A DNA stretch of 18,424 nucleotides from Clostridiaceae bacterium (GTDB lineage: Bacteria; Bacillota; Clostridia; Saccharofermentanales; Fastidiosipilaceae), in the NCBI GenBank assembly GCA_012800515.1, contig JAAZJE010000059.1:1-18424 (forward strand). Reading direction: 5' to 3'. The position numbers and the translations under genes were made by a program. The notes under the pieces were generated by a model. That model saw only the letters and a program-made list of their open reading frames with translations. It searched no databases and was not told the DNA's origin. Each line of letters begins with the position of its first letter. Positions within the stretch are counted from its first letter, which is position 1. This document shows, in pieces, positions 1-7,806 of the stretch.

Positions 1-887
1 ATGACAACGATTCCGTCCGTCGCGATGACTGTGGGGGTGAGACCGTTGGCGATTTCACTATCCTTGAGTTCGCGCGAGGCCATACCAATATGGCTGGTTC
101 CGTCGGCGGCGTCCTTCATTCCGGAGCTGGAGTCGGTGACATTGAGCTTGATTTCCACGCCGGCGTTGATCTTGCCGTAGGCTTCCTTCAGCTTCTCCAT
201 GACGGGACCGACGGAAGACGAACCGCTGACATTGATTGTGCCGGTCGGCTTGGTGCTGGTGAAGGCTTTCGGATCTTTAATCGGGATCAGGTTGTTGTCT
301 TTGACCACAGCCTGTCCTTCGGTGCTGAGGATGTAGTTGATGAAATCCTGAGTGGCGGCATCGGGTTCACCCTTGGTGGCGATATTGAACGGACGGGCGA
401 TCTTGTACTGGCCGGCGAGAATATTCTCGACTGTGGGCTCTATGCCATCGACTTTGATGGCCTTGACGCGGTCGCTGAGAGAACCGAGCGAGATGTAGCC
501 GATAGCGCGCTTGTTGTTCTCAACAGCGGTAATGACGAGGTTGGTGCCGTTCTTGACTTCGGCTTTATCCCAGGTGCGGTCGATTTTCTTGCCGTCAGCG
601 GTCTTTTCCTGCAGACCGACGAGTTCGACAAAAGCGCCGCGGGTTCCGGAACCATCTTCACGGGTGATTACGGTGATTTCGCCGTCCATCACCTTGGGAG
701 CTTCGGTAGGCTTCGTTGTCGGAGTCGGATCCGCCTTCTTCGTCGGAGTCGGGGTAGCCTTGGCTCCTTCGGTCGAGCCGCCCGTGCCCTGCTTGCCGCA
801 AGCGCTGAGCAGACCGATTGACATCACCGCGACGAGAATGAGGACGAGCAGTGATTTAATGCGTGTTTTCGAAGTTTTTCTTAACAT
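1..887 (-). CDS. pstS: Phosphate-binding lipoprotein, PstS type, swapped lobe order (partial, C-terminus off the window)
   Basis: Extracellular lipid-anchored receptor expected to capture phosphate for a PstABC importer. 295 residues are visible; the 3' end lies beyond base 1. The start at 887 is set by an AAGGAG site 7 nt upstream; the ATG at 891 is in another frame and stops quickly. Residues 1-30 form a lipoprotein signal (basic start, hydrophobic core, LLSAC lipobox, C30), followed by a Thr/Pro/Lys-rich linker (about 40-68). Residues 69-205 carry TREDGSGTR, AIGYISLGSL and SRPF-like ARPFNIATKG, which normally form the C-terminal half of PstS. Residues 216-295 carry INVSGSSSVGPVMEKL, DSSSGM and IGMASRELKD, normally the N-terminal half. 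The halves are therefore in permuted order. I recall similar arrangements in clostridial PstS proteins, so this may be a lineage form rather than an artefact. A Pho-box-like promoter lies upstream. The permease genes are probably outside the window. Confidence 0.9.
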   Translation of the reverse strand, partial: MLRKTSKTRIKSLLVLILVAVMSIGLLSACGKQGTGGSTEGAKATPTPTKKADPTPTTKPTEAPKVMDGEITVITREDGSGTRGAFVELVGLQEKTADGKKIDRTWDKAEVKNGTNLVITAVENNKRAIGYISLGSLSDRVKAIKVDGIEPTVENILAGQYKIARPFNIATKGEPDAATQDFINYILSTEGQAVVKDNNLIPIKDPKAFTSTKPTGTINVSGSSSVGPVMEKLKEAYGKINAGVEIKLNVTDSSSGMKDAADGTSHIGMASRELKDSEIANGLTPTVIATDGIVV

Positions 888-1296
888 TCATCTTCTCCTT
901 AATTCCATTTCCATTTTACCAATTTCTTTACCAATTTCGTTGCCGTCTCTGACTGCTCGGACGGTTCACGGCATTTCGTTTTGTGACTCGTTCGTGCAGC
1001 CCGACGCACTCCCATTCCCTGATGGTTCGCACGCCGTTTTGGGCAACTTACGCATAATATAAAAGAGCTTTGTAAAGTGGCATTATTAGCATTGTAAAGT
1101 TTTTGTAAAATTTTTGTAGAAGTGTGAATTTCGATAATTTGCCTATATTTACGGCTATTTTCGACGGAATAATTATCAAAAGCACAATATTGCCAATTTA
1201 CGCGGTTTTGGAGCAAAAAATGTGCGTTTTTGTCTGGTATTTTCCATTCTAACGTGGTAGAGTGTTCAATAACAGACATTATAAGGAGGGTTTCAT
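888..1296. other. Divergent intergenic region between pstS-type gene and dehydrogenase operon
   Basis: About 410 bp without a convincing gene. The left part (888-1050) is the long untranslated leader of the - strand gene and contains two short perfect tandem duplications near its end: TTCCAT twice (903-914) and TTTACCAATTTC twice (915-938). The middle holds the Pho box. The right part (1127-1290) is AT-rich and must carry the + strand promoter for the E2 gene. The best candidate I can find is an extended -10, TGGTATTTT at 1235-1243, with no clear -35, so I do not call it firmly. Confidence 0.5.
1054..1120 (-). promoter_or_regulatory. Pho-box-like operator and promoter for the pstS-type gene
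   Basis: Read on the - strand, TCTACA (1120-1115), TTTACA (1109-1104), TTTACA (1098-1093), a degenerate AATAAT (1087-1082) and TTTACA (1076-1071) sit exactly 11 bp apart. This matches the Bacillus PhoP box, TT(A/C/T)ACA direct repeats with 5-bp gaps. A -10 candidate, TATATT (1061-1056) or TATTAT (1059-1054), follows 9 bp after the last repeat. No usable -35 is present, as expected for an activator-dependent promoter. The transcript would have a leader of roughly 160 nt before the start codon at 887. Confidence 0.75.
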
Positions 1297-2718
1297 ATGG
1301 CGACTGCAGTAATTATGCCGCGTCAGGGACAATCAGTTGAGAGTTGTATTATCGGAGAATTCCATAAACAGAAGGGTGACACGGTGTCGATCGGTGATGC
1401 CCTTTTTACTTACGAGACGGATAAAGCCACATTTGATGAACAGGCCAAAGTAGACGGTACGGTTCTGGCCATACTGGTAGCTGCGGGCGACGATGTTCCG
1501 GTTTTGGATACCGTAATGATTATCGGTGAGCCGGGTGAGGATATCGCGGATCTGGTCGGCGACCAAACGGCGGTGTCGACGACGGCGGCGGAACCCGCAC
1601 AGACCCCGGTCGCCGCGACAGCGGAAGCCCCGGTTGCGGCCGCGCCTACCGCGGCTACGGTACCGGCGAAAGAAGCGGCACCGGTCAGCGGCGCGCAGCC
1701 GGAGCGGATCAGTCCCCGGGCGCGTAATTTGGCGGCGCGCAGCGGTGCCGATCTGCGGTTGGCGCAGGGTAGCGGCCCGCAGGGTCGGGTGATCGAGCGC
1801 GATGTCGAGGCCCTCGTTGCCGCCGGTCATGTTGCCAGTCCAGCCGCGGCGGCGCTCGGATTTGCCCCCGGAACGGAGGGTAGCGGTGTAGCCGGTCGCG
1901 TGATGGCCGGAGATACGGTGGCCCCACCTGCGGCGGCACCGGCAGCAACAGCGGCACCGACGACGGTTGCGGCACCGACCGAAACTTCCGCTGTTCCCGA
2001 ATATGAGGACCGCAAGCTGACTAACATCCGCAAGGTCATTGCCCGTACCATGCATAAGTCGCTGTCCGAAATGGCTCAGCTTACTCTGCATACTTCTTTC
2101 GACGCGACGGACCTGCTGGCGATTCGCGCCCGCCTCAAGAAGGCCAAAGAAGCCGGTCTGGATGAAAAGCTCGGTCTGCCCATCCTCGCTAAGGTTCCGA
2201 CTTTTAACGATCTGGTGTTGTATGCGACCGCCCGCGTCCTGCTTAAGCACAAGGAACTCAATGCCCACCTCGCGGACGATACGTTGCGCGTTTTCAATAC
2301 GGTGCATCTCGGCGTCGCCGTCGATACGCCGCGCGGCCTGATGGTTCCGACCGTGCGCTCGGCGGAGACCAAATCTCTGGCTGAACTCGGCAACGAGGTG
2401 CGCGAATTGGCGGCTGCCTGTCAGACCGGTAGCATCAACCCCGATCTGTTGGCCGGCGGCACCTTCACGGTGACTAATGTCGGCTCGCTGGGGGTCGAGT
2501 ACTTTACGCCGGTGATTAATCCGCCGCAGGTGGCGATCCTGGGCGTTTGCGGTCTGACGACGAAGCTGCGTATGGTCAACGGCGAAGCCGTACCTTATCA
2601 GGCTATGGGCCTATCCCTGACTCATGATCATCGGGCAATCGATGGTGCTCCGGCGGCACGCTTCCTTAAGGATTTGTGTACGGCTCTGGAAAACCTCTCC
2701 CTTTACCTGATTGACTGA
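1297..2718 (+). CDS. pdhC: 2-oxoacid dehydrogenase E2 (dihydrolipoyl acyltransferase)
   Basis: Core acyltransferase of a pyruvate/acetoin/branched-chain-type dehydrogenase complex; it moves the acyl group from E1 through a swinging lipoyl arm to coenzyme A. 473 residues; an AAGGAGG site sits 7 nt before the ATG. Residues 1-88 are a lipoyl domain with the lipoylation site ETDKA (K43). An Ala/Pro-rich linker follows (about 92-135), then a peripheral-subunit-binding domain (137-175; ISPRARNLA, GSGPQGRVIERDV). A second, shorter segment resembling it (179-209; SPAAAALG, GSGVAGRV) precedes another Ala/Pro/Thr linker. Residues 236-473 are the catalytic domain, with active-site HRAIDG (H445, D449). 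It is the first gene of E2-E3-E1. The substrate is not resolved by sequence: pyruvate is the default guess, acetoin or branched-chain 2-oxoacids remain possible. Confidence 0.92.
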   Translation: MATAVIMPRQGQSVESCIIGEFHKQKGDTVSIGDALFTYETDKATFDEQAKVDGTVLAILVAAGDDVPVLDTVMIIGEPGEDIADLVGDQTAVSTTAAEPAQTPVAATAEAPVAAAPTAATVPAKEAAPVSGAQPERISPRARNLAARSGADLRLAQGSGPQGRVIERDVEALVAAGHVASPAAAALGFAPGTEGSGVAGRVMAGDTVAPPAAAPAATAAPTTVAAPTETSAVPEYEDRKLTNIRKVIARTMHKSLSEMAQLTLHTSFDATDLLAIRARLKKAKEAGLDEKLGLPILAKVPTFNDLVLYATARVLLKHKELNAHLADDTLRVFNTVHLGVAVDTPRGLMVPTVRSAETKSLAELGNEVRELAAACQTGSINPDLLAGGTFTVTNVGSLGVEYFTPVINPPQVAILGVCGLTTKLRMVNGEAVPYQAMGLSLTHDHRAIDGAPAARFLKDLCTALENLSLYLID

Positions 2719-2782
2719 CGGGGATACGGGACCGGCAGAACCGCGCGAATTAATAAAGTATAAGAAAGAGGAGCAGAAAAAT

Positions 2783-4147
2783 ATGCATTATGACGTAGCT
2801 GTAATCGGTGCGGGACCCGGAGGTTATCTGGCCGCCCAGCGAGCCGGCGAAGCCGGTATGCGTACGGTAGTTTTTGAAAAAGAAAATATCGGCGGTGTCT
2901 GCCTGAATGAGGGTTGCATTCCCTCCAAGAGTTTTTTGAACAGCGCCAAACTCTATGACCATGCCAAGAACAGCGAAGTTTTCGGCGTGACGGCCGAGAA
3001 TGTGCGGATCGATCAGGCGGCGGTACTCAAGCGCAAGAACCGGGTGGTCAAACTCCTGGTCAGCGGCGTTCAGAGCCAACTCAAAGCCGCGAAGGTTGAA
3101 ATCGTTAAAGTGGAGGCCAGGCTCGTCGGTCGCAACGGCAACGGCTATACGATCGTCGCGGGTGATGCAACCTACACGGCGACTCGTGTGATTCTGGCGA
3201 CGGGATCGGAACCGGTTCTGCCGCCGATTCCCGGCGTGAAGGAAGGACTGGAGGCAGGTTATGTCCTGACCAACCGCGGCATTCTCGACCTGGCGGAAAT
3301 CCCCGGTCGCCTGACTATCGTTGGTGGCGGCGTGATCGGTCTGGAGATGGCGTCTTACTATCGCACCTGCGGTAGCGAAGTGACCGTCATCGAAATGCTC
3401 GACCACATTGCCGGCGCGGTCGATGCGGATATCGGCAAGGCGTTGCAGAGCGATTACGAGAAGAAGGGTATAAAGTTTATCCTCAACAGTCCGGTAACTA
3501 AGATCGAAAAAGGTGTTGTGCACTATGGCGGTGAAAACCCCGGTCAGGTGGAGGCCGATCTGGTCCTTATGTCGATCGGGCGGCGCCCGGTGAGTCGCGG
3601 TCTGGGTCTGGAGGAGCTGGGCGTATATATGGAGCGCGGTCGGGTCGTAACGGATCGTCATTGTCAGACCAATCTGCCCGGTCTCTATGCCGTCGGCGAT
3701 GTCAACGGTGTGTGGCTGCTGGCGCATGTGGCCTATCGCGAGGCCGAGGTGGCGGTTAATCACATCGTCGGTCGTCCGGATAATGTCATGCGCTATCAGG
3801 GGGTGCCCTCGGTAATCTACACGAGCCCCGAAGTCGGCTTCGCCGGCTTGACGGAAAAAGATGCCGCGGAAAAGGGCTATGACTACAAGGTGATCAATTT
3901 GCCGTTGAACTTCAGCGGACGTTATATGGCGGAAAATGACCGTGGTCAGGGCTTTATAAAATTGATTATGGACAATAAAACCACGCGCATGCTGGGCTGC
4001 CATATGTTCGGCAATCCGGCTTCGGAGCTTATTCTTGTCGCAAGCATATTCATTGATGCCGAATTTACCGTAGAACAGATGCTCGCCTTTATTTACCCGC
4101 ACCCCACGGTCGGTGAGATAATCAAGGAAGCTTTGGCCAAATTTTAA
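2783..4147 (+). CDS. lpdA: Dihydrolipoyl dehydrogenase (E3)
   Basis: FAD flavoprotein that reoxidises the dihydrolipoyl group of E2 and reduces NAD+. I choose the ATG at 2783 (454 residues) because it follows GAGGAG and begins directly with the FAD-binding strand; the frame stays open upstream to 2711, overlapping the E2 end, but those extra 24 residues are not family-like. Residues 4-14 hold GAGPGG. The redox disulfide is CLNEGC (C40, C45) in GGVCLNEGCIPSK. A second Rossmann motif, VGGGVIGLE, binds NAD. GLYAVGDVNG is the second FAD contact, and HPTVGE near the end supplies the catalytic His-Glu pair (H440, E445). It has no N-terminal lipoyl domain, unlike some Gram-positive E3 proteins. It lies 64 nt after the E2 gene and 30 nt before E1, so one transcript is likely. 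Confidence 0.95.
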   Translation: MHYDVAVIGAGPGGYLAAQRAGEAGMRTVVFEKENIGGVCLNEGCIPSKSFLNSAKLYDHAKNSEVFGVTAENVRIDQAAVLKRKNRVVKLLVSGVQSQLKAAKVEIVKVEARLVGRNGNGYTIVAGDATYTATRVILATGSEPVLPPIPGVKEGLEAGYVLTNRGILDLAEIPGRLTIVGGGVIGLEMASYYRTCGSEVTVIEMLDHIAGAVDADIGKALQSDYEKKGIKFILNSPVTKIEKGVVHYGGENPGQVEADLVLMSIGRRPVSRGLGLEELGVYMERGRVVTDRHCQTNLPGLYAVGDVNGVWLLAHVAYREAEVAVNHIVGRPDNVMRYQGVPSVIYTSPEVGFAGLTEKDAAEKGYDYKVINLPLNFSGRYMAENDRGQGFIKLIMDNKTTRMLGCHMFGNPASELILVASIFIDAEFTVEQMLAFIYPHPTVGEIIKEALAKF

Positions 4148-4177
4148 AACAATAAGTAAGAAAGTAAGGAGAAGACC

Positions 4178-6655
4178 ATGACAAAAGCACTTTTTAATGA
4201 CCCGCGTGAACTGCGGCGCCCCGGCGAAATAAAGTTCAAGAGCATACCGGTAAATCAGTATCAGAAAACCGTAAAGGATGAGCTGAACAACTACACTGCG
4301 GAAGAATTTATTCAGATTTATCATGATATGCGTCTGATTCGCGAATTTGAGACCATGCTGAACATGATCAAAACCACGAGCGCGTACCAGGGAATTGAGT
4401 ACACCAACCCCGGCCCGGCGCATTTGAGCATCGGACAGGAGGCGGCCTCGGTCGGCCAGGCTTTCCTGTTGGATAAGAACGATGCGATTTTCGGTTCGCA
4501 CCGTAGCCACGGCGAGATTATCGCCAAGGCGATGTCCTGCATTCACCGTATGGACGAGGCGGAACTGGAGAAGATTATGACCGAGTATATGGACGGTCGT
4601 ATTTATAAGATCGTTCTGGACAGCGGTGTTAAGTATGACAATATGCGCGACCTCGCCAAGCACTACGTGCTCTACGGAATGCTGGCGGAGATTTTCGCGC
4701 GGGATACGGGCTTCAACCGCGGTCTGGGAGGTTCGATGCACGGCTATTTCCTGCCTTTCGGAATTTATCCCAACAATGCGATCGTCGGCGGTTCGGCGGA
4801 TATCGCCACCGGTGCGGCACTCTATAACCGGGTGAATCAGAAGTCCGGTATTGTGATAGCCAATATCGGCGACGCGTCGATGGGCTGCGGACCGGTCTGG
4901 GAAGCTATCACTTTCTCGGCCATGGACCAGTACAAGAAGCTCTGGGAGGAGAGCCATCGCGGCGGTCTGCCCCTGATTTTCAACTTCATGAATAACCAGT
5001 ACGGAATGGGCGGCGAGACCCGCGGCGAGACGATGGGCTTTGAGTTCCTGGCTCGGGTCGGCGCCGGGGTCAACCCCGAGCAGATGCACGCCGAGCGGGT
5101 TGACGGTTACAACCCCCTGGCTGTTATCGACGCAATGCGCCGCAAGATCGATGTTCTTAAGAAGGGTGAAGGCCCGGTTCTCCTCGACATCCTGACCTAT
5201 CGCTATTCCGGACACTCACCCTCGGACGCCGATTCCTATCGCACGCAGGAAGAAAAGCAGGCCTGGGAGGCTGAGGACTCCATCCAGGCTTTTGCCAAAC
5301 AGATGCTTGAGGCAGGAGTCGTTGAACAGTCGCAGCTCGATGCTATTGAGGCGGGAATCATTGAAACCGTAAGTTCGACTCTGAGATTGGCAATCGATCC
5401 CGAGAAGTCGCCGCGTATGGATCTGCGTGCCAACCCGCTGGCGATCGAGTCGATGATGTTCTCGAATGAGCGCATCAAGTCTATGGATCCCGAGCGCGAG
5501 CCGGAGTTCCTGATGGATCCGGACGAGTCGCCGCGCGTGAAGCAGATTGCCCGCAAGGCGCGCTACGCCTTTGACGAGGACGGCAAGCCGGTGGCCAAGA
5601 ATCGTGTTTTCCAGATTCGCGATGCGCTGTTTGAGGCGGTGCTGGATAAGTTCAAGGAAGACGCGACTCTGGTCGCCTACGGTGAGGAAAATCGCGACTG
5701 GGGCGGCGCTTTTGCGGTATACCGCGGTTTGACTGAAGTCCTGCCGTACTACCGTCTGTTCAACAGTTCGATTTCCGAAGCGGCTATCGTCGGTACGGCG
5801 GTCGGCTACGCGATGCGCGGCGGACGCGCTCTGGTCGAGCTGATGTACTGTGACTTCCTCGGCCGCGCCGGTGACGAAGTATTCAACCAGTTGCCTAAGT
5901 GGCAGGCGATGAGCGGTGGTCTGCTCAAGATGCCGGTTGTTGTCCGTGTTTCGGTCGGTTCCAAGTATGGTGCCCAGCATTCTCAGGACTGGACTTCGCT
6001 GTGTGCGCATATCCCCGGTTTGAAGGTCTGCTTCCCCGTGACACCGTACGATGCCAAGGGAATGTTGACCGCGGCTCTGAACGGCACCGATCCGGTGATC
6101 TTCTTTGAGAGCCAGCGTATTTATGACATGGGTGAGCAGTTCGTTAAGAGTGGCGTTCCGGTCGAGTCTTACGAAGTACCTCTGGGTGAGCCGGCGCTGC
6201 GCCGTAGCGGTTCGGATCTGACCATCCTGACCATCGGCGCGACACTGTACCGGGCGCTCGAAGCCGCGGAAATCTTCGCGGAGAAGTACGGCATCTCGGT
6301 CGAGGTCATCGACGCGCGTACCCTGGTTCCGTTCAATTACAAGCCGGTTATCGAATCGGTAAAAAAGACCGGTAAGATCATTGTCGCCGGAGATGCCTGC
6401 GAGCGTGGTTCCTTCCTGAACGATCTGGCTCGCAACATCTCCGACCTGGCTTTTGATTATCTCGACGCGCCGGTTACCGTCCTCGGCTCACGCAACTGGA
6501 TCACGCCCGCCCACGAATTGGAAGGTGCTTTCTTCCCGCAACCAGACTGGTTCCTTGACATTTACCACCAGCGCATCGCCCCGCTCGAGGGCTATGTCGC
6601 CGGAGTTCCGTTCACGGATACCGAGCTGGTGCGCCGCGCCCGCAAGGGAGTATAA
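4178..6655 (+). CDS. 2-oxoacid dehydrogenase E1, fused alpha and beta subunits
   Basis: Thiamine-diphosphate-dependent decarboxylase that passes the acyl group to the lipoyl arm of E2. 825 residues combine what are often two proteins. Alpha part (about 40-395): SHRSHGE, GGSMHG, a thiamine-diphosphate site starting at G231-D232-A233 and ending at N272-N273, and [15 protein letters not shown]. The classical GDG is GDA here, and the spacing to NN is about 11 residues longer than usual because of an insertion with YKKLWEE. A linker (about 396-475) joins the beta part (about 476-825): [10 protein letters not shown] with the catalytic-type Glu, [30 protein letters not shown] (H601). I recall this fused form in clostridia and Bacteroidota, so it is a subfamily trait rather than a cloning error. 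Substrate unresolved. An AAGGAG site precedes the ATG. Confidence 0.9.
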   Translation: MTKALFNDPRELRRPGEIKFKSIPVNQYQKTVKDELNNYTAEEFIQIYHDMRLIREFETMLNMIKTTSAYQGIEYTNPGPAHLSIGQEAASVGQAFLLDKNDAIFGSHRSHGEIIAKAMSCIHRMDEAELEKIMTEYMDGRIYKIVLDSGVKYDNMRDLAKHYVLYGMLAEIFARDTGFNRGLGGSMHGYFLPFGIYPNNAIVGGSADIATGAALYNRVNQKSGIVIANIGDASMGCGPVWEAITFSAMDQYKKLWEESHRGGLPLIFNFMNNQYGMGGETRGETMGFEFLARVGAGVNPEQMHAERVDGYNPLAVIDAMRRKIDVLKKGEGPVLLDILTYRYSGHSPSDADSYRTQEEKQAWEAEDSIQAFAKQMLEAGVVEQSQLDAIEAGIIETVSSTLRLAIDPEKSPRMDLRANPLAIESMMFSNERIKSMDPEREPEFLMDPDESPRVKQIARKARYAFDEDGKPVAKNRVFQIRDALFEAVLDKFKEDATLVAYGEENRDWGGAFAVYRGLTEVLPYYRLFNSSISEAAIVGTAVGYAMRGGRALVELMYCDFLGRAGDEVFNQLPKWQAMSGGLLKMPVVVRVSVGSKYGAQHSQDWTSLCAHIPGLKVCFPVTPYDAKGMLTAALNGTDPVIFFESQRIYDMGEQFVKSGVPVESYEVPLGEPALRRSGSDLTILTIGATLYRALEAAEIFAEKYGISVEVIDARTLVPFNYKPVIESVKKTGKIIVAGDACERGSFLNDLARNISDLAFDYLDAPVTVLGSRNWITPAHELEGAFFPQPDWFLDIYHQRIAPLEGYVAGVPFTDTELVRRARKGV

Positions 6656-6736
6656 GCGACGACATCAGATCCGGGTCGCTTGATCCCGGAGAGGAGCCGG
6701 TCGTCCGCCTGATTCGGAGGACAAAGTAACGAAATA

Positions 6737-6762
6737 AGAGAGCCGCCCGCGGGCGGCTCTCT
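6737..6762 (+). terminator. 26-bp perfect palindrome, probable terminator of the dehydrogenase operon
   Basis: Every base from 6737 to 6762 pairs with its mirror position around 6749/6750; the core is GCCGCCC-GC-GGGCGGC. It lies about 80 nt after the E1 stop. There is no U-run afterwards (CTCTAAGTG), so it is either a strong hairpin terminator without a tail, a 3'-end-stabilising stem, or a bidirectional element between operons. A weaker stem, GTCCGCC/GGAGGAC with one mismatch (6705-6724), precedes it. Confidence 0.6.
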
Positions 6763-6808
6763 CTAAGTGCGCCGGGCATGTTTTAGGAGTCTACCCAGGT
6801 TTCCTTTC

Positions 6809-6882
6809 GGCAAGTTTGCAAGTAACGCGCCTGAACCGGCTTCGGCAGCGGCCTTCGGAGGGACGCAACCTGCAAAATTGCC
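6809..6882. repeat. 74-bp palindromic element, copy 1
   Basis: Most diverged copy. Its outer arms GGCAAGTTTGCAAGT and ACCTGCAAAATTGCC pair with two mismatches, and the interior differs at a few bases (CGGAGGG where the others have CGGCGGG). Confidence 0.8.
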
Positions 6883-6974
6883 GAAAACCCCTCCGCCGGC
6901 TCCCGAAAACATCCGGAAAGCACTACTAACCACCCGAAAACGTCTGTTATTGTCTCCTACAACGTAGGTCTTTT

Positions 6975-7048
6975 GGCAAGTTTGCAGGTAACGCGCCTGA
7001 ACCGGCTTCGGTAGCGGCCTTCGGCGGGACGCAACCTGCAAAGTTGCC
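6975..7048. repeat. 74-bp palindromic element, copy 2
   Basis: Arms GGCAAGTTTGCAGGT and ACCTGCAAAGTTGCC pair at 14 of 15 positions, with one G/G mismatch. Between them CGCC/GGCG can pair, enclosing two small stems, CCGgcttCGG and GCCttcGGC, so a single strand could fold as a clover-like shape. Confidence 0.85.
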
Positions 7049-7108
7049 GAAAACCCCTCCGCGGCTCCCGAAAACGTCTGTTAGTGTTTCCTACAACGTA
7101 GGTTTTTT

Positions 7109-7182
7109 GGCAAGTTTGCAGGTAACGCGCCTGAACCGGCTTCGGCAGCGGCCTTTGGCGGGACGCAACCTGCAAAGTTGCC
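7109..7182. repeat. 74-bp palindromic element, copy 3
   Basis: Same arms as copy 2. The interior has CGGCAGCGG as in copy 1 and CCTTTGGCG in place of CCTTCGGCG. Confidence 0.85.
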
Positions 7183-7295
7183 GAAAACCCATCTGCGGCT
7201 CACGAAAACATCCGGAAAGCACTACTAACCACCCGAAAACCCCTCCGCCGGCTCCCGAAAACGTCTGTTATTGTCTCCTACAACGTAGGTCTTTT

Positions 7296-7369
7296 GGCAA
7301 GTTTGCAGGTAACGCGCCTGAACCGGCTTCGGTAGCGGCCTTCGGCGGGACGCAACCTGCAAAGTTGCC
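7296..7369. repeat. 74-bp palindromic element, copy 4
   Basis: Appears identical to copy 2 over the whole 74 bp, and the preceding 39-bp C module matches the one before copy 2, suggesting a recent duplication of a C-D unit. Confidence 0.85.
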
Positions 7370-7405
7370 GAAAACAGCGCCACGAATTAGGATTCGGGTT
7401 GTAGC

Positions 7406-7690
7406 TTACTTAAACCAAAAATTATTAGAATAGGAGCTATAGGTGGGCGCGGGTATTGCGCCTGCTTCCCGCAACTGCTCATCGAGCTCCTCGACAAGTT
7501 CATAGTCCTTCTCAAGCATGGCCATGGTCCGCTGGTGCATGAGCCGGTCGATTTTTGACATATTAGCGTATGAATTGTCTGCCCATTCTGTTTTTACCTT
7601 GACTACCGGCCGCTCATACAATATCAATGCGATGGCCAACGCGGCACAGGCGAGTAAGAAGGCAATCAGACCGATTACGACTTTACGCAT
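7406..7690 (-). CDS. Small single-pass membrane protein of unknown function
   Basis: 94 residues. An N-terminal hydrophobic helix (about 5-25, VVIGLIAFLLACAALAIALIL) follows MRK, so the protein is probably membrane-anchored with the remainder outside the cytoplasm. It contains one Cys inside the helix but no proper lipobox. The rest is charged and likely helical (about 45-72, rich in Lys/Glu/Asp/Leu), ending in a Ser/Tyr/Asn-rich tail. I do not recognise the family. A good - strand promoter lies at 7738-7766. The ribosome site is weak and distant (AGGTGA about 12 nt before ATG), with a 12-bp palindrome AGAATTAATTCT (7691-7702) directly in front of the start. It is convergent with the dehydrogenase operon and divergent from the asparaginase-like gene. 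Confidence 0.6.
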   Translation of the reverse strand: MRKVVIGLIAFLLACAALAIALILYERPVVKVKTEWADNSYANMSKIDRLMHQRTMAMLEKDYELVEELDEQLREAGAIPAPTYSSYSNNFWFK

Positions 7691-7737
7691 AGAATTAATT
7701 CTTCACCTACACTTTCTTTGCCAGCACTTTCTTTTCT

Positions 7738-7766
7738 ATTGTAGGGAGAAAAAGTAAAGTTATCAC
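7738..7766 (-). promoter_or_regulatory. Sigma-A-type promoter for the small membrane protein
   Basis: On the - strand, GTGATA (7766-7761) and TACAAT (7743-7738) are separated by exactly 17 bp, matching TTGACA and TATAAT at 4/6 and 5/6 positions. Transcription would start about 40 nt before the ATG. Confidence 0.6.
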
Positions 7767-7806
7767 CTCTTTTTAGCAATGATTTTGTAAAGGTTGGGTA
7801 AAATTA

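Larger units (their letters stand above)
6809..7369. repeat. Mosaic array of four 74-bp palindromic elements with shuffled spacer modules
   Basis: Non-coding region between the end of the dehydrogenase operon and the 3' end of the convergent small-protein gene. Four copies of a 74-bp palindromic core (D) start at 6809, 6975, 7109 and 7296. They are separated by modules that each begin with GAAAAC: A (about 22 bp, CCCTCCGCCGGCTCCC), B (31 bp, ATCCGGAAAGCACTACTAAC then CACCC) and C (39 bp, ending in CCTACAACGTAGG plus a T-run). The order is D-A-B-C-D-A-C-D-A-B-A-C-D. Open frames across it translate the repeats and are not family-like. It resembles REP/BIME-type intergenic repeats in placement and palindromic nature, but I do not recognise the family. 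Confidence 0.85.

Noticed and set aside
899..1279. - strand frame ending in KLVKKLVKWKWN, like a cationic peptide
   Set aside because: Its full length runs through the Pho box and promoter, and the repeated KLV part comes from the 12-bp tandem duplication. A short version inside the pstS leader has no good ribosome site.
1333..2307. 324-codon - strand frame across the E2 gene
   Set aside because: Arg/Gly-rich, low-complexity mirror of the Ala/Pro linker of E2; shadow of a real gene.
2750..5215. Very long open frame (821 codons) on the - strand across the E3 and E1 genes
   Set aside because: It is antisense to two strongly recognisable enzymes in a frame kept open by their codon pattern, has no family-like motifs and no ribosome site I can see.
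6975..7048. tRNA or tRNA-like gene (74-nt clover-like fold)
   Set aside because: It lacks the T-loop GTTCGA box, a D-loop, an acceptor stem with discriminator base and any convincing anticodon arm; the long symmetrical outer stem is unlike tRNA.
6809..7369. CRISPR array
   Set aside because: The repeated unit is 74 bp and the intervening modules are shared and shuffled rather than unique spacers; no cas genes are present.
6763..7433. Short open frames on both strands within the repeat array
   Set aside because: They translate the palindromic repeats, repeat the same peptide pieces and have no ribosome sites or family resemblance.
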